Both the position numbers and the translations under genes were made by a program. Under the pieces are notes generated by a model. The model worked only from the letters and a program-made list of their open reading frames with translations, was not told the DNA's origin and ran no database searches. Below, in pieces: positions 35,601 to 46,924 of a stretch of DNA of 64,000 bases (positions are counted from its first letter, which is position 1; each line of letters starts with the position of its first letter). The stretch comes from Austropuccinia psidii (taxonomy: Eukaryota > Basidiomycota > Pucciniomycetes > Pucciniales > Sphaerophragmiaceae), in assembly GCA_023105745.1 (NCBI GenBank), contig JALGQZ010000015.1, positions 5,107,499 to 5,171,498 of the forward strand, written 5' to 3'.

Positions 35601-38541
35601 TGAGGACAAGAGTGGTTATTTCCACTATTTCATTATGTCCAATCTTTCTGATCATATCCATTTCCAGGAGTTCATTAATATGTTTCTCAATTTCCTTCCT
35701 CGTTTCCAGGCTTTCTAGATGAGGAGGTCTCCTCAGCATAGGTGGATAAGGCCTTTCCACATCCAGATATAGTTCTATATCATGGCCTTTGATCTTGCGT
35801 AATGGTTCTTCACCAATGGAAAATGCTGGTCTGTTCTTTCTCAGCATCTTCAGTAAACTTAGTTTTTGTTTACTGGTGAGGGTAGTGCTAAACTGTCCCT
35901 CTCTGAATTCCTTCAGAAGCTCTTCTAGTGGATCTTGAGAAGATATCTGGTATATGTCAAGTGAAAATTTCTTTTCCTTGTTAGTACCAATGGTGATGTG
36001 CCTATTTTTACTGTTGTAAATGTCTATGCCATACATCCTCTGGTAATCTGTTCCCAGTAAAAATCCTTGGATGTGGGCATCATTAAGCACTACAAACTCT
36101 AGGTTGAGTCTGATATTACCCTTCCTGTGGGGTATAATTATCTCTTTGATAATTGTCCCAATGGAAGTCATCTTCCCTGATGCGCTTTTAAAGTTCTTTG
36201 CCTTAGTGGGCAAGAGCTGTTTTTCCCAGTTTGGGAAGTGGGTATCCAGATAGTTTCTGGCCACTATGGAGCAGTGTGCCCCACTATCAATGATCAGTGG
36301 ATGCTGAGCATTGTCAATTCAAACAGTCATTTTGGTGGCTGTTCCATGTATATATGCCATTCCTTTGGTTGGTGTAACCAGGAATGTTTGTGCATCTTTT
36401 GTGTGTTTGCACAAGTTTTTATTAGCAGTGTCTTGTGGCATGCCTGCTTCAAACTGTATGTCCTGGATTTCTAGTGGGGTTTCCTCTTGGTATTCCACTA
36501 AAAATTCCTCTCTTGGGTCTTGGTCATCATCAGATGGTTCTCTGATGGCATCACCCATGGAGTCTGAATCAGAATCCTCTGTTGGAGGTTCTTCCTCAGG
36601 GACTTTCTCTATGGCATAGACTTTTCTCTTTTCCTTTGGACAGTTGTTGGCATAGTGGTCTGTTGAACCACAATTGTGGAAAGAATTCTTTTTCTTAGCC
36701 ACTTCTGCCACTCTTTCTCTGGGTTTGTCTTTAAACTCTAGCCTGAAAGGTTGTTTCTCTTTGAAACTACTGCTCTTATAGGGGGTGAATTTCCCTATAT
36801 TTGTCCTTTTCCTTATGTCTTTTAAGGTGTTGGCAATGTCATCTAGAGTGCAATTTTGGTTGCATCTGCATTTTACTGCATGCTCTAGTTCTCCTGGCAG
36901 TTGTGTCAGAAGTTTGTGATTCCTCATTTGGATGTTCATCTGAGGATCAATGGCTTTAAGTATTTTAGACTGTCTAAGACACCACTCATATGGATCTTTG
37001 TCCACAGAGTATTTGTCATTATCAAATGACATGGTCTTTTGCCATATCCAAGTTCCATTACTGTACTTTTGGATGATCTGACTCTTCCACCATGGCCAGT
37101 TTCTTCTGCCATGGATTTCTTTCATTTCTGTGTACCACATACTTGCATGACCTTTAAATGCAGTATTCAATCTAGCAGTAATCCAGTAGTCTGGTATGCT
37201 TGGTACATCAATGAAGAGTCCATCAATATAATCTATGAGTTCCATATGATCATATTCTCCTGATCCAGAGAATTTGGGCCAGTTTGAGGCCTCAGGAAGC
37301 TGTTTCAAGGCTTCCTTCTCTGAATAAGACGTGCCATCTCCATCCTGGTATTGTGATGGAGATCTTGCCTTATTCAACAACATGGCATCTGGTTTGATTT
37401 CATCTGGTTTATATGGGTTCCCCATAGCTTGGCCTTGTGGTTGGGGCTTCAAGCTATGGTAGGCATTAAACAATTTGTTAATGTCCTGATCCAGACACTC
37501 CCTGTCCCTTGTGCTGTGGTGTTGTTCTTCAAAGACTTGGTTCAGTCTTTTGTTGGATTCTTCAGAGGATTTGCTCAGTTGAGCATATCCTTCTTGAAGA
37601 TTCCTGACTATCTGTTCCAAGGAGGCTTGAGTTTTTCTCATCCTCTCTTGGCCAGCTTTAATTTCTGCAAACTGCTTTGCAGATTTTTCAGCATATTGGG
37701 ACATTTGTAACCACAGTGTATCACTGTTGATGTTACTCTCAGATGTGACAATGTTATTTTCAGTCTGAGTGGGGGTAATGTTTCTATTACTAGGACTACT
37801 GATTCTAGAGTGGTTTACAACTACTTCTGGTTCTTGTGTACCTCTTTCACCAAATCTAATAGCTTCTGGATCATGGGGTCTGACTCTTTCCTCCTCTGGT
37901 TGAAGGAGGTTTTGTTCTTGCCCTTGTTTCCTTGTCTTCTCCTGGAAACTTCCTGGTATTGTGAAGAATGGTGACTCTTGGCCACTAATCTGCTGATTTT
38001 TGAATGGTGTGAAGGCACTGGACAGCTGATTTTGCCTGCTCCTTGTGAACCTGAAGGAATCTGAGTAGGCCCTGTCTGGGTCAACTCTTCTTCTATAGCT
38101 AGGATAGTGGCTTGATTATCCCTTATCCTCTGTGCTCTTGCCTCCAGGAGTCTGTGCTGCCTGGTAGGATTCCAACCCTTGGTGATTTCCATAAGGTCTT
38201 TGAAGTCTATCTCTTTGAGACAGATCTTCTGGCAACTTGATCCCAGTTCTGCCCAGTGAGTTGCTAGGTTGAACCTCTTGTTGTCCATGCTCCATTGAAA
38301 TAAATCTTTGAGGAGTTGGTGGATCTGAAGAACTTGATCTATATCCTTCCAGTCCTCTGGTTTGAGGTTTCTGTTGAATTGGAGTGTGAATGGCAAGGTT
38401 GATATTATCTCCCTCATAGTTTTGCCATCCACCACTGTTTCTAAGGTGTCCTCTTTCAGGTCTTCTGGTTCTGGACAATCCTTCTCTGTCCTCTGGCTGG
38501 TTCCTTTGGAAACCAAGATCTCTGAGGTATACAGGGGACAT
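32686..38541 (-). pseudogene. gag-pol: Gag-Pol polyprotein of element M, six in-frame stops
   Basis: A single frame from ATG 38541 to 32686. Order: disordered N-terminus rich in Gln, Ser, Arg and Gly; coiled coil and capsid (WPKFSGSGEYDHMELIDYID, WWKSQIIQKYS); a knuckle reading FHNCGSTDHYANNC (first Cys now Phe); protease DSGAHCS; RT with intact YIDD (35260-35271); RNase H; integrase with the H..H / CERC finger and a complete DDE set ([22 protein letters not shown]); and a chromodomain-like end (RQYLVRFKNQ, EKDKW). Stops stand at 38116, 36319, 35170, 34762, 33931 and 33130. No frameshift was seen, so decay is by substitutions. The 38541 ATG lies inside the ORF1 intron. Confidence 0.93.
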
Positions 38542-39439
38542 ATCAGTGTTTGCAAGCAGTCAAAACCTTTATGTTCTTAGGGTATTTACCTTTGACTGTG
38601 CCTTGTACAAATTTGCTGTCTGCTGATTTGGGCAGTTTGCCTTTGGAAGTTACAACTGGGTTAATAATTGTAATCTTCCCTGTACAAGTGGTTAAGGTTG
38701 GTTTACCTTGTATTGAAGCAGAGTTTTGTGGTTTTCTACTCCTCTGAGTGGCTATTGGAGTCCACTTCTTGGCTGTGATGAGACCTTCACTGTGCCTCTT
38801 TCCTTTTCCCTTGCTGCCCTCTGGTTCTGAGGGTGTCACTTGTGTGTTGGCCTGTGACTGGGTCTCAAGTGGGATGTAATTTTCTTCCACTGAAATCAAG
38901 GCAGGAAAAAGAGGGCTTATGTCAGTTAAGACTTCTCAAAAATTCTGGTTTTGCACGTCTAAGATTGGCCTCTGGGTTTGTATGTTACTACAATGTGCCC
39001 TGTATAATGACAATGTAATTTAATCAACAATTCCACGTCAGAATTACAGCTTTTGGTACCCTGTCACACTGTTTGTGTGCCAGTATCCCACAGATACACT
39101 TGTGGTTTTCAAGTGTATTCTGTACAAGTGGCTTTTTATAAGTGTTATTGAGCTAACAATACACTTAACCACGCCTGAACTGATGGTGTTTCAGTCAGAG
39201 GTGTCCTTATTCAGTCAAGAATACAGGACGTATTGATGGCTTATGTGTTTTTATATACAAAACACACCAAAAATAGTTATTTAAGTGTGTATTAACCATG
39301 TGAATAATACCCTTATAATATGAGTATATATAAAGAAAAGGATAAAAATATATGAAATATATATTTTAATAGAGAAATTACGCCTAAAGAAGGATAAAAA
39401 ACTTGTTAATAAGTCATAAAAAAAGAGAAAAGACTTACT
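37821..39439 (-). CDS. ORF1 of element M: predicted spliced protein, 333 aa, intact
   Basis: Predicted exons on the minus strand: exon 1 ending at 39439 (...TTATAA), exon A 38889-38590 (300 nt), exon B 38521-37821 (701 nt). Joining exon 1 to exon A makes A|TG GAA GAA, a start codon formed at the splice. Exon A encodes a basic Lys/Ser/Pro/Thr-rich part. Exon B encodes a helical-looking region (NLKPEDWKDIDQVLQIHQ, WSMDNKRFNLATHWAELG) and a basic tail (SRRRQGNKGKNK). Exon lengths equal those in P1 and P2. I do not recognise a known family. It overlaps Gag-Pol out of frame. The function is unknown and could be a second nucleic-acid-binding structural or accessory protein. Splicing is inferred. 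Confidence 0.65.
38522..38589 (-). other. 68-nt intron of ORF1 in element M containing the Gag-Pol ATG
   Basis: Donor AAAG|GTAAATA, branch-like CTGAT about 20 nt before the end, acceptor ACCTCAG. Removal joins the two ORF1 frames through a GAG codon. The Gag-Pol start (38541-38539) lies inside, so splicing removes it. Confidence 0.68.
39384..39438 (-). other. Short leader intron signals of element M (55 nt)
   Basis: Donor ATAA|GTAAGT and acceptor TTCTTTAG|GCG, with TTAAC as a possible branch point. The same donor can instead pair with the acceptor at 38890 to make ORF1. Equivalent signals occur in P1 and P2. Confidence 0.6.
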
Positions 39440-39484
39440 TATAAGGTCCAAAAAAAGATTTAAAACACAGCCAGGCGCCCAAAA

Positions 39485-42434
39485 TGTCAGGATGAAACTA
39501 TGATGAAGGTGTAAATAGGCTAAATACAACTTTATCTATGTTTGTGACACGGTAAAATAGTTTTAAAAAGAGTTATAAGGTTTAAAAGATATTTTAATTT
39601 AAGATAAAAAGGGCTTTACTATATTTGATATAGTGGTGGTGAGTGCTGTTGAAATCCCTGGGTGCAGCTTTATCTGTTGGGTTACAATAATAAAAGACTA
39701 CAATAATTAAATATATAATTATACCTGATTATTAACCAAGAGTAAAACTGTTTGTCAGGGTGAGTCTATATAGTAGCTATAAAATGTAAATACAAGCTAG
39801 TATTATGACTGTGACACGTCAAAAACAAATAATAAATTAAATCTTCAGGTCCTACTGCTACGTGGTAACAGTGGTGATGAGTCTATTGAGGACCTGGGTT
39901 GCAATGCTCTAATATCTTTGACTGTAAAGAAACACTACAATAATTATATTCTAATTATATCTTTAATAATTCTAAGGACACTACTGATGGATAACAGTCT
40001 TCTCACGTAAGAATATATGTAAAGTAAGATAAGATGATGGGTTTTTGAAGGAAAAAAACCCTTCTTTTTATATCTTTCAAGACTGTCAAGAGTTATTAAC
40101 TCTTCACACGTCAGAGGAGTGAAAATTTTCACTCCAATGGTCAGTCTGTGGTTCTGGATCCTCAATTCTGACGTCAGTAGAGGCAGAATTGTGGTTTTGG
40201 AACCACAAATGATCATTCTGGATCAATACAGGGTGAAAAAACTTTTCACCTGCCACGTCAGCACTTGGATGACGTTGTTCTGGTGTCTGTATGATCAATA
40301 CTGGTAATTCTGAGCGGGTTTAAGCTTTGAACAACCATTATTTTGAGTATCAAGACAGTACTGGTTGGTACAGGTTTGGTACAGGCCAGTATTGGTCAAA
40401 ATACTTCCAACCAAGATATCTTAGTCAGTTTTTGAGATATCAAGAAACCAAGAGGACAGAATTGAAGGGCTTAATGAGGTCTTCAATTTGGTATGCTTCA
40501 TGTTTACCCTTCTTTCAAATAGCAAAAGTTATAAGGGTTTTAAGTTTTTGGATGTATTTTTGTACATCAGTATGAGGCTTCAAAAGCTTCCATGCCAGAT
40601 ATCTTCTTCAATTTGGAAGATATCTGTATTCTGATGATACAGTTTTGTAGGGCTTGATTAGCTCTACAGTTTGGTATATTACACTGTACAGTTGTATGAG
40701 TGTATGCCAAAGATACAGGGGTTTGTTTACTTTCTTGTTTTCAGAATATCTGTATTTCTGGTTGTTAAACCTTTGAACCAAGATCCCTCAGTCAATTTAA
40801 GAGATACAGAGGTCTAATGTATCTCAAATTAAAGCTCTTGTTTATATCTTTAATTTGGTTATACTTTTGTACAGTTTTGTACAAGCCCTCGTTGACTTTC
40901 AGGGGGGTCTTGGTTTTGAAATAAAGGTCATATGGTATCTCCAGTTGTAGTAGTTTTACAACAACATGGATGATATCATTGTGTAGCTCTCTATGTGAGC
41001 TTTAAGAAAAATACCATTTTGGTATATAATAACTTAAATATGCATAAGCTAGATGGGAGGTGAAAATAAGGGTTTTGACCTGTTTATTCTCCTCTAGGTT
41101 TCCTTATTCTGTTTGGATAAGGTTGGTGTTTAATTTAAGAGGATTGTTTTCTCTTATTTATTACCTGTATTGACTATGTTTGTTCAATACTTGTCATACC
41201 ATGATTTATGGTATGTTGGATGTCATGCTAGTGCTCTGTTTTGAGTCACAGGCTGACACTGTTTTTGACAGTTTACTACATAGGTTATTCAAGAGCAGGA
41301 TGAGGAGATGATTTTGGCTGTGGAAAGCCCTCCTTTTATCCTGAAATTGGGTGGAAAGGGTGCTAGACCTTTCCACATAGAGGAAGTGGAGAATTTTCAC
41401 TCTCTAGGACTGGCTTGTGGCTTTCAAGCAGCCTGTATAGCCTGTATTGGGCCCAGATGTGAATTTGAAACCACATCTGGGCAGTTTTCACCAATACAGG
41501 GTGAAAAGTTTCCTCTGGGGACCTCACAGCCTCATTCTGATGTGTATGACGCGTAGAATGCTGTACAGAAGCTGTATGCGACCCCAGTATTGGCTGACAT
41601 ATGAGGTATTGAAGTAAAAACATGCTCCTTTGTCTATTTGACACCTCATATTCATGATTATGGGATATTATCCCATGGTAAGGCTGTATATGACAGCAGG
41701 TGGGATTTTGACCTTAAACCAGCCATAACTCTGTCAGTTTTTTAGATATCATGCTCAATAGTGGTTCTTTGGATAGCCGTGTATGGGCTCTACACAATGG
41801 TACCCAATTTGGTATGGTTATCATTGAATATGGCAAAGTTATCCCATGTACAAGGATTTTTATACATAGGCGTGGTTTGGGCAAAAAGCTGTATTGAGCT
41901 TGTTTGCCTCATACATTCTGTTATAGTTGATATATGAAGAAGTGGATGGCACCATAAGATAGCCCTGATTTTGCTCTTTCCAAAGATACCCCACTTCAGG
42001 TATCCCACACTAAAACTGTAGAAGTTAGATGGGGGGTGAATGTTTTGTTCACCCTTATTTGGCCTGAAATTGACCATAACTCCAGTAATATTGGTTCTGG
42101 CTCAGTTTGGCTGGTACCATTGGATAGCCCTGGCTTATATCTTCATTTTTCATACCCATTTGATGGGGTTAAGCCTCTCCTTCTAGATTTTAGACGAGAG
42201 GTGAAAATTAAGGTTTATGCTCAGCAATAACTTTCAGAAGGAATAACTTTGTTATTTCTTGTCCTATGGTGATGGGACTTATATTTTCAGAAAGAGGTGA
42301 GTTTCCTCTATCCTTTGATACCTTTTGAGCTAATTTGGCTCAGATCCATGTTTTGGTGGTATCTTGGCTATACCATTGGTTTATGGTATTTTGGCTGTCA
42401 TGCTTGTGCTCTGGTTTTGAGTCACAGGCTGACA
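39485..42434 (-). repeat. 5' LTR of element M, split by a solo LTR
   Basis: Parts 39485-39752 and 41264-42434 together make 1439 bp and match 31222-32661. On the minus strand the leader then starts TTTTGGGCGCCTGGC, the presumed primer region (P1 and P2: TTTTGGGGGCCTGGCC), whose primer I cannot name. A hairpin with 8-bp arms (41454-41461/41472-41479) corresponds to the 12-bp one of the other LTR. Confidence 0.9.
39753..41258 (-). repeat. Solo LTR (1506 bp) nested in the M 5' LTR
   Basis: The ends TGTCAGGGTG and GGCTGACA are flanked by CTGTT at 39748-39752 and 41259-41263, a perfect 5-bp duplication. The uninterrupted M 3' LTR shows the empty site near 31482. It is a relative of the 29222-30641 LTR but diverged. 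No coding content. Confidence 0.93.
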
Positions 42435-42439
42435 ATAAA

Positions 42440-43821
42440 CCAATGGTATAGCCAAGATACCACCAAAACATGGAGCTGAGCCAAATCAGCTCAAAAGGTA
42501 TCAAGAGGAAGAGGAAAGTCACCTTTTTCTGAAAATATAAGTCTCATCACCATAGGACAAAGAATAACAATGGTATTCCTGCTCAAATTTATTGCTGAGC
42601 ATAAACCTTAATTTTCACCTCTCATCTGAAATCCAGAAGGAGAGGCTTAACCCCATCAAATGGGTTTTCAAAATGAAGCTCTACGCAAGGGCTATTCAAT
42701 GGTACCAGCCAAACTGAGCTGGCACCAATATTACTGGAGGTATGGTCAATTTCAGGCCAAATAAGGGTGAACAAAAGATTCACCTCTCATCTAACTTTTG
42801 CAGTTTTCGAGTGAGATACCTAAAGTGGGGTTTTTTTGGAAAGAGAACATTCAGGGCTATCTGATGGTGTCATCCATTTTCCCATAGCTCAACTACAATA
42901 GAAGGTATGGGGCAAAAAAGCTCAATACAGCTTTTTGCCTAAACCACGCAAATGTACAAAAGTCTTGAACATGGGATAACTTTGCCATATTTAATGATAA
43001 CCATATCAAATGAGGTAGCATATTGTAGAGCACAGACAGGGCTACACACTGAAACAATCTGAGGTTGATATCTCAAGAATTGACAAAGCTATTGCTGTTT
43101 TAAGGTCAGATTCCCACCTGCTGTCATATACATCCTTACCATGGGATAATATCCCATAACCATGAATACGAGGTGTGAAATAGACAAAGAAGCTTGTTTT
43201 TACTTCAATAACTCATATTTCAGCCAATAATGGGAGTCTCATACAGCTTCTGTACAGCATTCTACCCGTCATACACGTCAGAATCAGGCTGTGAGGTCCC
43301 CAGATGAAAATTTTCACCCTGTATTGGTTAAAACTGCCCAGATGTGGTTTCAAAACCACATCTGAGCCCAATACAGGCTATACAGGCTGTTTGCAAACCA
43401 CAAGCCAGTCCTAGAGAGTGAAAAATCTTCACTTCCTCTATGTGGAAAGGTCTAGCACCCTTTCCACCCCATTTCAGGATAAAAAGGAGGCTTTTCACAG
43501 CCAAAATTGTTTCTTCATCATGCTCTTGAATACCCTATGTAGTAAACTGTCCAAAACAGTTTGACTCTTGGGTAATAATCAGGTATAATTATAATTTTAA
43601 TTATTGTAGCTCTTATTATAGTAATCCAGCTGGTAGTACTGCACCCAGGGTTCTCAATAGCACTCACCACCACCATTTTTTAATAGTAGAACCCTTTAAT
43701 TATATTATAAAATATTCTTTTACTCAGACACTCTTATCTAAAAATCATTTTCTACATGTCACAGTCATAGTACTAGTTGTAAATAGCCTAATTACTGCTT
43801 CAGCTTAGACTCACCCTGACA
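42440..43821 (+). repeat. Remaining part of the P1 5' LTR
   Basis: With 31167-31221 it totals 1437 bp and reads in the opposite direction to the M LTRs. It ends CACCCTGACA. It has the CAGATGTGGTTT/AAACCACATCTG hairpin at about 43339-43364. Confidence 0.9.
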
Positions 43822-44419
43822 TTTTGGGGGCCTGGCCATGTTTTAAACTTATTTGGACCTTATCAAGTGAGTTTTTTCTCTAAATTTCCTCATTCTAACA
43901 ATTGTTTTATTCTTTTTTAGGCGTAATCTTTCTTAGAAAATATATATCATATATATATATATATTTTTGGTATATATACCACTTTGTACTCATATTTTAA
44001 GAGTACCTGTCACGTGGCTAATAACCACAAGACCCTTATTTTTGGCATGTTTTACATATAAAAACACTTGAGCCATTAATACAGTCTTATTTTTTACTTA
44101 AAACAAGACACCTCATACTAATAAACCAACAGTTGAGGCGTGGTTGGATATATTGTTAACCCAATTGCCCTGTTAAACACCACTTTTCACAGACTATACT
44201 TGCTAATTACAAGTAATCTGTGAGATATTTGTATACAAATAGTATACCAAATATCAGTGAGCTGTATTTCTGTCGTGGAATTGTTAATTCAATTACACTG
44301 TCATTGTACAAGAGCACATTGTAGTAATATACAGGCCCAGAGGCCATTCTTAGACATGCAAACAGCATTTTAAGAAGTCTTAACTGACATTAACCCCTCT
44401 TTTTCCTGTTTTGATTCAG
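43822..44419 (+). other. Leader of P1 with primer region and intron signals
   Basis: It starts TTTTGGGGGCCTGGCC. A textbook short intron is 43867-43920: donor AA|GTGAGT, branch point CTAAC at 43895-43899, pyrimidine tract, TTTTTTAG|GCG. A second acceptor, TTGATTCAG|TGG, ends at 44419. Pairing it with the 43867 donor would again create ATG from A|TG. Confidence 0.65.
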
Positions 44420-45488
44420 TGGAAGATAACTTCATACCACTTGAAAGCCAGTCACAGGCCAACACACCAGTGACACCCTCAGAACAAGAGGGCAGCAAAG
44501 ACAAAGGAAAGATGCACAGTGAAGGCCTGATAAAAGCAAAGAAGTGGAGACCCATTTCCACACAGAAGAATAGAAAACCACAAAATTCTGCTTCAATACA
44601 AGGTAAACCAACCTTGATAACTTGTACAGGGAAAATTACTATAATTAACCCAGTTGTAACCTCTAAAGGTAAATTGCCCAAATAAGCAGACAACAAATTT
44701 GTACAAGGCACAGTCAAAGGTAATTACCCTAAGAACATAAAGTTTTTGACTGCTTGCAAACACTAACATGTCACCCGTATAGCTCAGAGATCATGGCTTC
44801 CAAAGGAACCAACCAGAGGACAGAGAAGGTTTGTCCAGAACCAGAAGACCTGAAAGAGGACACCTTGGACACAGTAGTGGATGGCAAAACAATGAGGGAG
44901 ATAATATAAAACCTTCCATTCACACTCCAATTCAATGGAGACCTCAAATAAGAGGACTGGAAAGACATGGATCAAGTTCTTTGGCTCCACCAACTCCTTA
45001 AGGACTTATTCCAATGGAGCATGGACAACAAGAGGTTCAACCTGGAATCTCACTGGGAAGAACTTGGAGAAAGTTGCCAGAAGATCCGTCTCAAGGAGAT
45101 AGAATTCAAAGACCTGATGGTAATCATCAAAGGTTGGAATCTTACCAGGAAGTTCAGACTCCTGGAGGCAAGGGCACAGAGGATAAGGGAGAATCAAGCC
45201 ACTATCCAAGCTATAGAAGAACAGTTAACCCAGAAAGTGCCTACGCAGATTCCTTCAGGCTCACAAGGAGCAGGTCAAATCAGCTCTCCAGTGGCTTCAC
45301 ACCATTCAGAAACCAGAAGATCAGTGGCCAAGAGTCACCATTTTTCACAATTCCAGGACGTTTCCAGGAGAAGACAAGGAAACAAGGGCAAGAACAAAGC
45401 CTCCTTCAACCAGAGGCGGAAAGAGTCAGACCCTATGATTCAGAAGCTGTTGTATTTGGTAAAGGAAGTGCACAAGAACCAGAAGTAG
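44420..45488 (+). pseudogene. ORF1 of P1, broken
   Basis: Exon A 44420-44719 (300 nt), intron 44720-44787 (68 nt), exon B 44788-45488 (701 nt): the same lengths as in M and P2. Exon A has a TAA at 44683-44685 and exon B a TAA near 44908, so no full protein is possible. From 44967 on the frame is open to its normal end, with the conserved WSMDNKRFNLESHWEELG-type segment. Confidence 0.75.
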
Positions 45489-46148
45489 TTGTAAACCACT
45501 CCAGAATCAGTAGTCCTAGTAATAGAAACCTTACCTTCACTCAGACTGAACATAACATTTTCACATCTGAGAGTAACATCAACAGTGATACACTGTGGTT
45601 ACAAATGTCCCAATATTCTGAGCAATCTGCAAAGCAGTTTGCAGAACTTCAAGCCAGCCATGAGAGGATGAAAAAATTACAAGCCTCCATGGAAAAAATA
45701 GTTGAAAATCTTCAAGAAGGACATGCTCAATTGAGCAAAGGCTCTGAAGAAACTAACAAAACACTGAATCTAGTGTTTGCAGAACAGCACCACAGCAAAA
45801 GGGACAGGGATTGTCTGGACCAAGACATAAACAAATTGTTTAATGTCTTCCATAACTTGAAGCCCCAACTACAAGGCCAAGTTATGGAGGATCCATATCA
45901 ACCAGATGCCAAGTTGATGAATAAGGCAAGATCTCCATCACAATACAAGGATGGAGATGGCATGTCTGATTCAGAGAGGGAATCCTTGAAACAGCTTCCT
46001 GAGGCCTCAAGCTGGCCTAAATTCTCGGGATCAGCAGAATATGATCATATGGAACTCATAGATCATATTGATAGACTCTTCATTGATTTACCAAGCATAC
46101 CAGACTACTGGATTACTGCTAGACTAAATACAGCATTTAAAGGACATA
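44768..46148 (+). pseudogene. gag-pol: Gag part of P1 Gag-Pol, up to the S insertion
   Basis: The ATG at 44768 (inside the 68-nt intron) is followed by a stop at 44780-44782. The frame is then open from 45014 to the insertion. It carries the disordered N-terminus, the coiled coil (QSAKQFAELQASHERMKKLQ) and the start of the capsid (WPKFSGSAEYDHMELIDHID, DYWITARLNTAFKGH). Element S interrupts it after FKGH. The first ~700 nt overlap ORF1 in another frame. Confidence 0.85.
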
Positions 46149-46909
46149 TGTAACAACCATCCATCCGGGGTAAGGGTATTCATTCACATACTCACTCAAA
46201 CACCTCAAATCAGCAGATCCAGCATTGGCAATCAGCATTCAGTTCAGCAATCTTCATTCTGAAACATGCATACAGCTTGGTACCTCAATACAGCCTGTCA
46301 ATACCTGTACAGGTTGGATTCACCCAATACAGTTTCAATACACCAGTATGAAACTGTATTATCACTCAAATACACCACACCTCTTGTACAGGTTCTGTAC
46401 AGCCGTACAGGACCTGTATTGGCCAGACTCAATTTGATCATCAATTATTCTCATGAAAATTCTGCCTCTGGATCAGGGCTGGTGATTCTCACATATACCA
46501 GCCCCTCTTTCTCCCCCCTGAGGACTTTTCCCCAGTTAATTAATTTAGTTTATTTATTATTTCATAATTATTCTTATCCTTATTTTGGGTATTAGAATTA
46601 TTTAATTTTAAGTTAGTCTTTGCATTTCTTTCTTCGCCTGTACAGTATGAGTTGGGTGGCCATCTCCTTATTAACCCTTCGCTTTCCATTCTGACAGGTT
46701 TAAACAGTGGACTTGGACTTGTTTGTGGTTGGCTCTTCTGTTTCTTACTCTTATTTCTTTGTTGCTGCTTTTCTTATATTTATTCTTTTAGTAATTCATC
46801 TTTAACACTCTTAAGTGTATTCCTTCTTACCATATCTTTGAGCCCTCCATAAGTGTGTCCCAGTTTACTGAGTGCCAGGCCCTCTTCACTTAGAAGAGCC
46901 CCTGTGACA
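46149..46909 (+). repeat. 5' LTR of element S (761 bp)
   Basis: TGTAACAACC...CCCCTGTGACA. A TATA-like CACATATACC at about 46488-46497, followed by a CT-rich stretch, suggests a transcript start near 46530-46535. Confidence 0.95.
46534..46547 (+). promoter_or_regulatory. Presumed 5' RNA segment acting as self-primer
   Basis: AGTTAATTAATTTA is the exact reverse complement of 46911-46924. It lies about 40 bp after the TATA-like motif, so it could be at or near the RNA 5' end. In S. pombe Tf1 the RNA 5' end folds back to prime reverse transcription. The analogy is inference. Confidence 0.5.
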
Positions 46910-46910
46910 T

Positions 46911-46924
46911 TAAATTAATTAACT
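46911..46924 (+). promoter_or_regulatory. Presumed self-primer binding site of element S
   Basis: TAAATTAATTAACT starts one base after the LTR, exactly where a primer site must be. It does not begin with TGG and resembles no tRNA end. It is fully complementary over 14 nt to 46534-46547. Confidence 0.55.

Larger units (their letters stand above)
31222..42434 (-). mobile_element. Element M: full-length minus-strand Ty3 chromovirus
   Basis: LTRs of 1440 bp (31222-32661) and 1439 bp (39485-42434 without a nested 1.5-kb insertion) flank a 6.8-kb interior. Target duplication ATAAA lies at 31217-31221 and 42435-42439. The interior, read on the minus strand, is primer region, leader with intron signals, ORF1 (intact after predicted splicing), and a single Gag-Pol frame with six stops. 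It sits inside the P1 LTR. Confidence 0.94.

Noticed and set aside
22281..38899. Plus-strand open frames opposite Gag-Pol in L and M
   Set aside because: Shadows of the minus-strand coding sequence. No own start context or motif, and all change with the coding strand.
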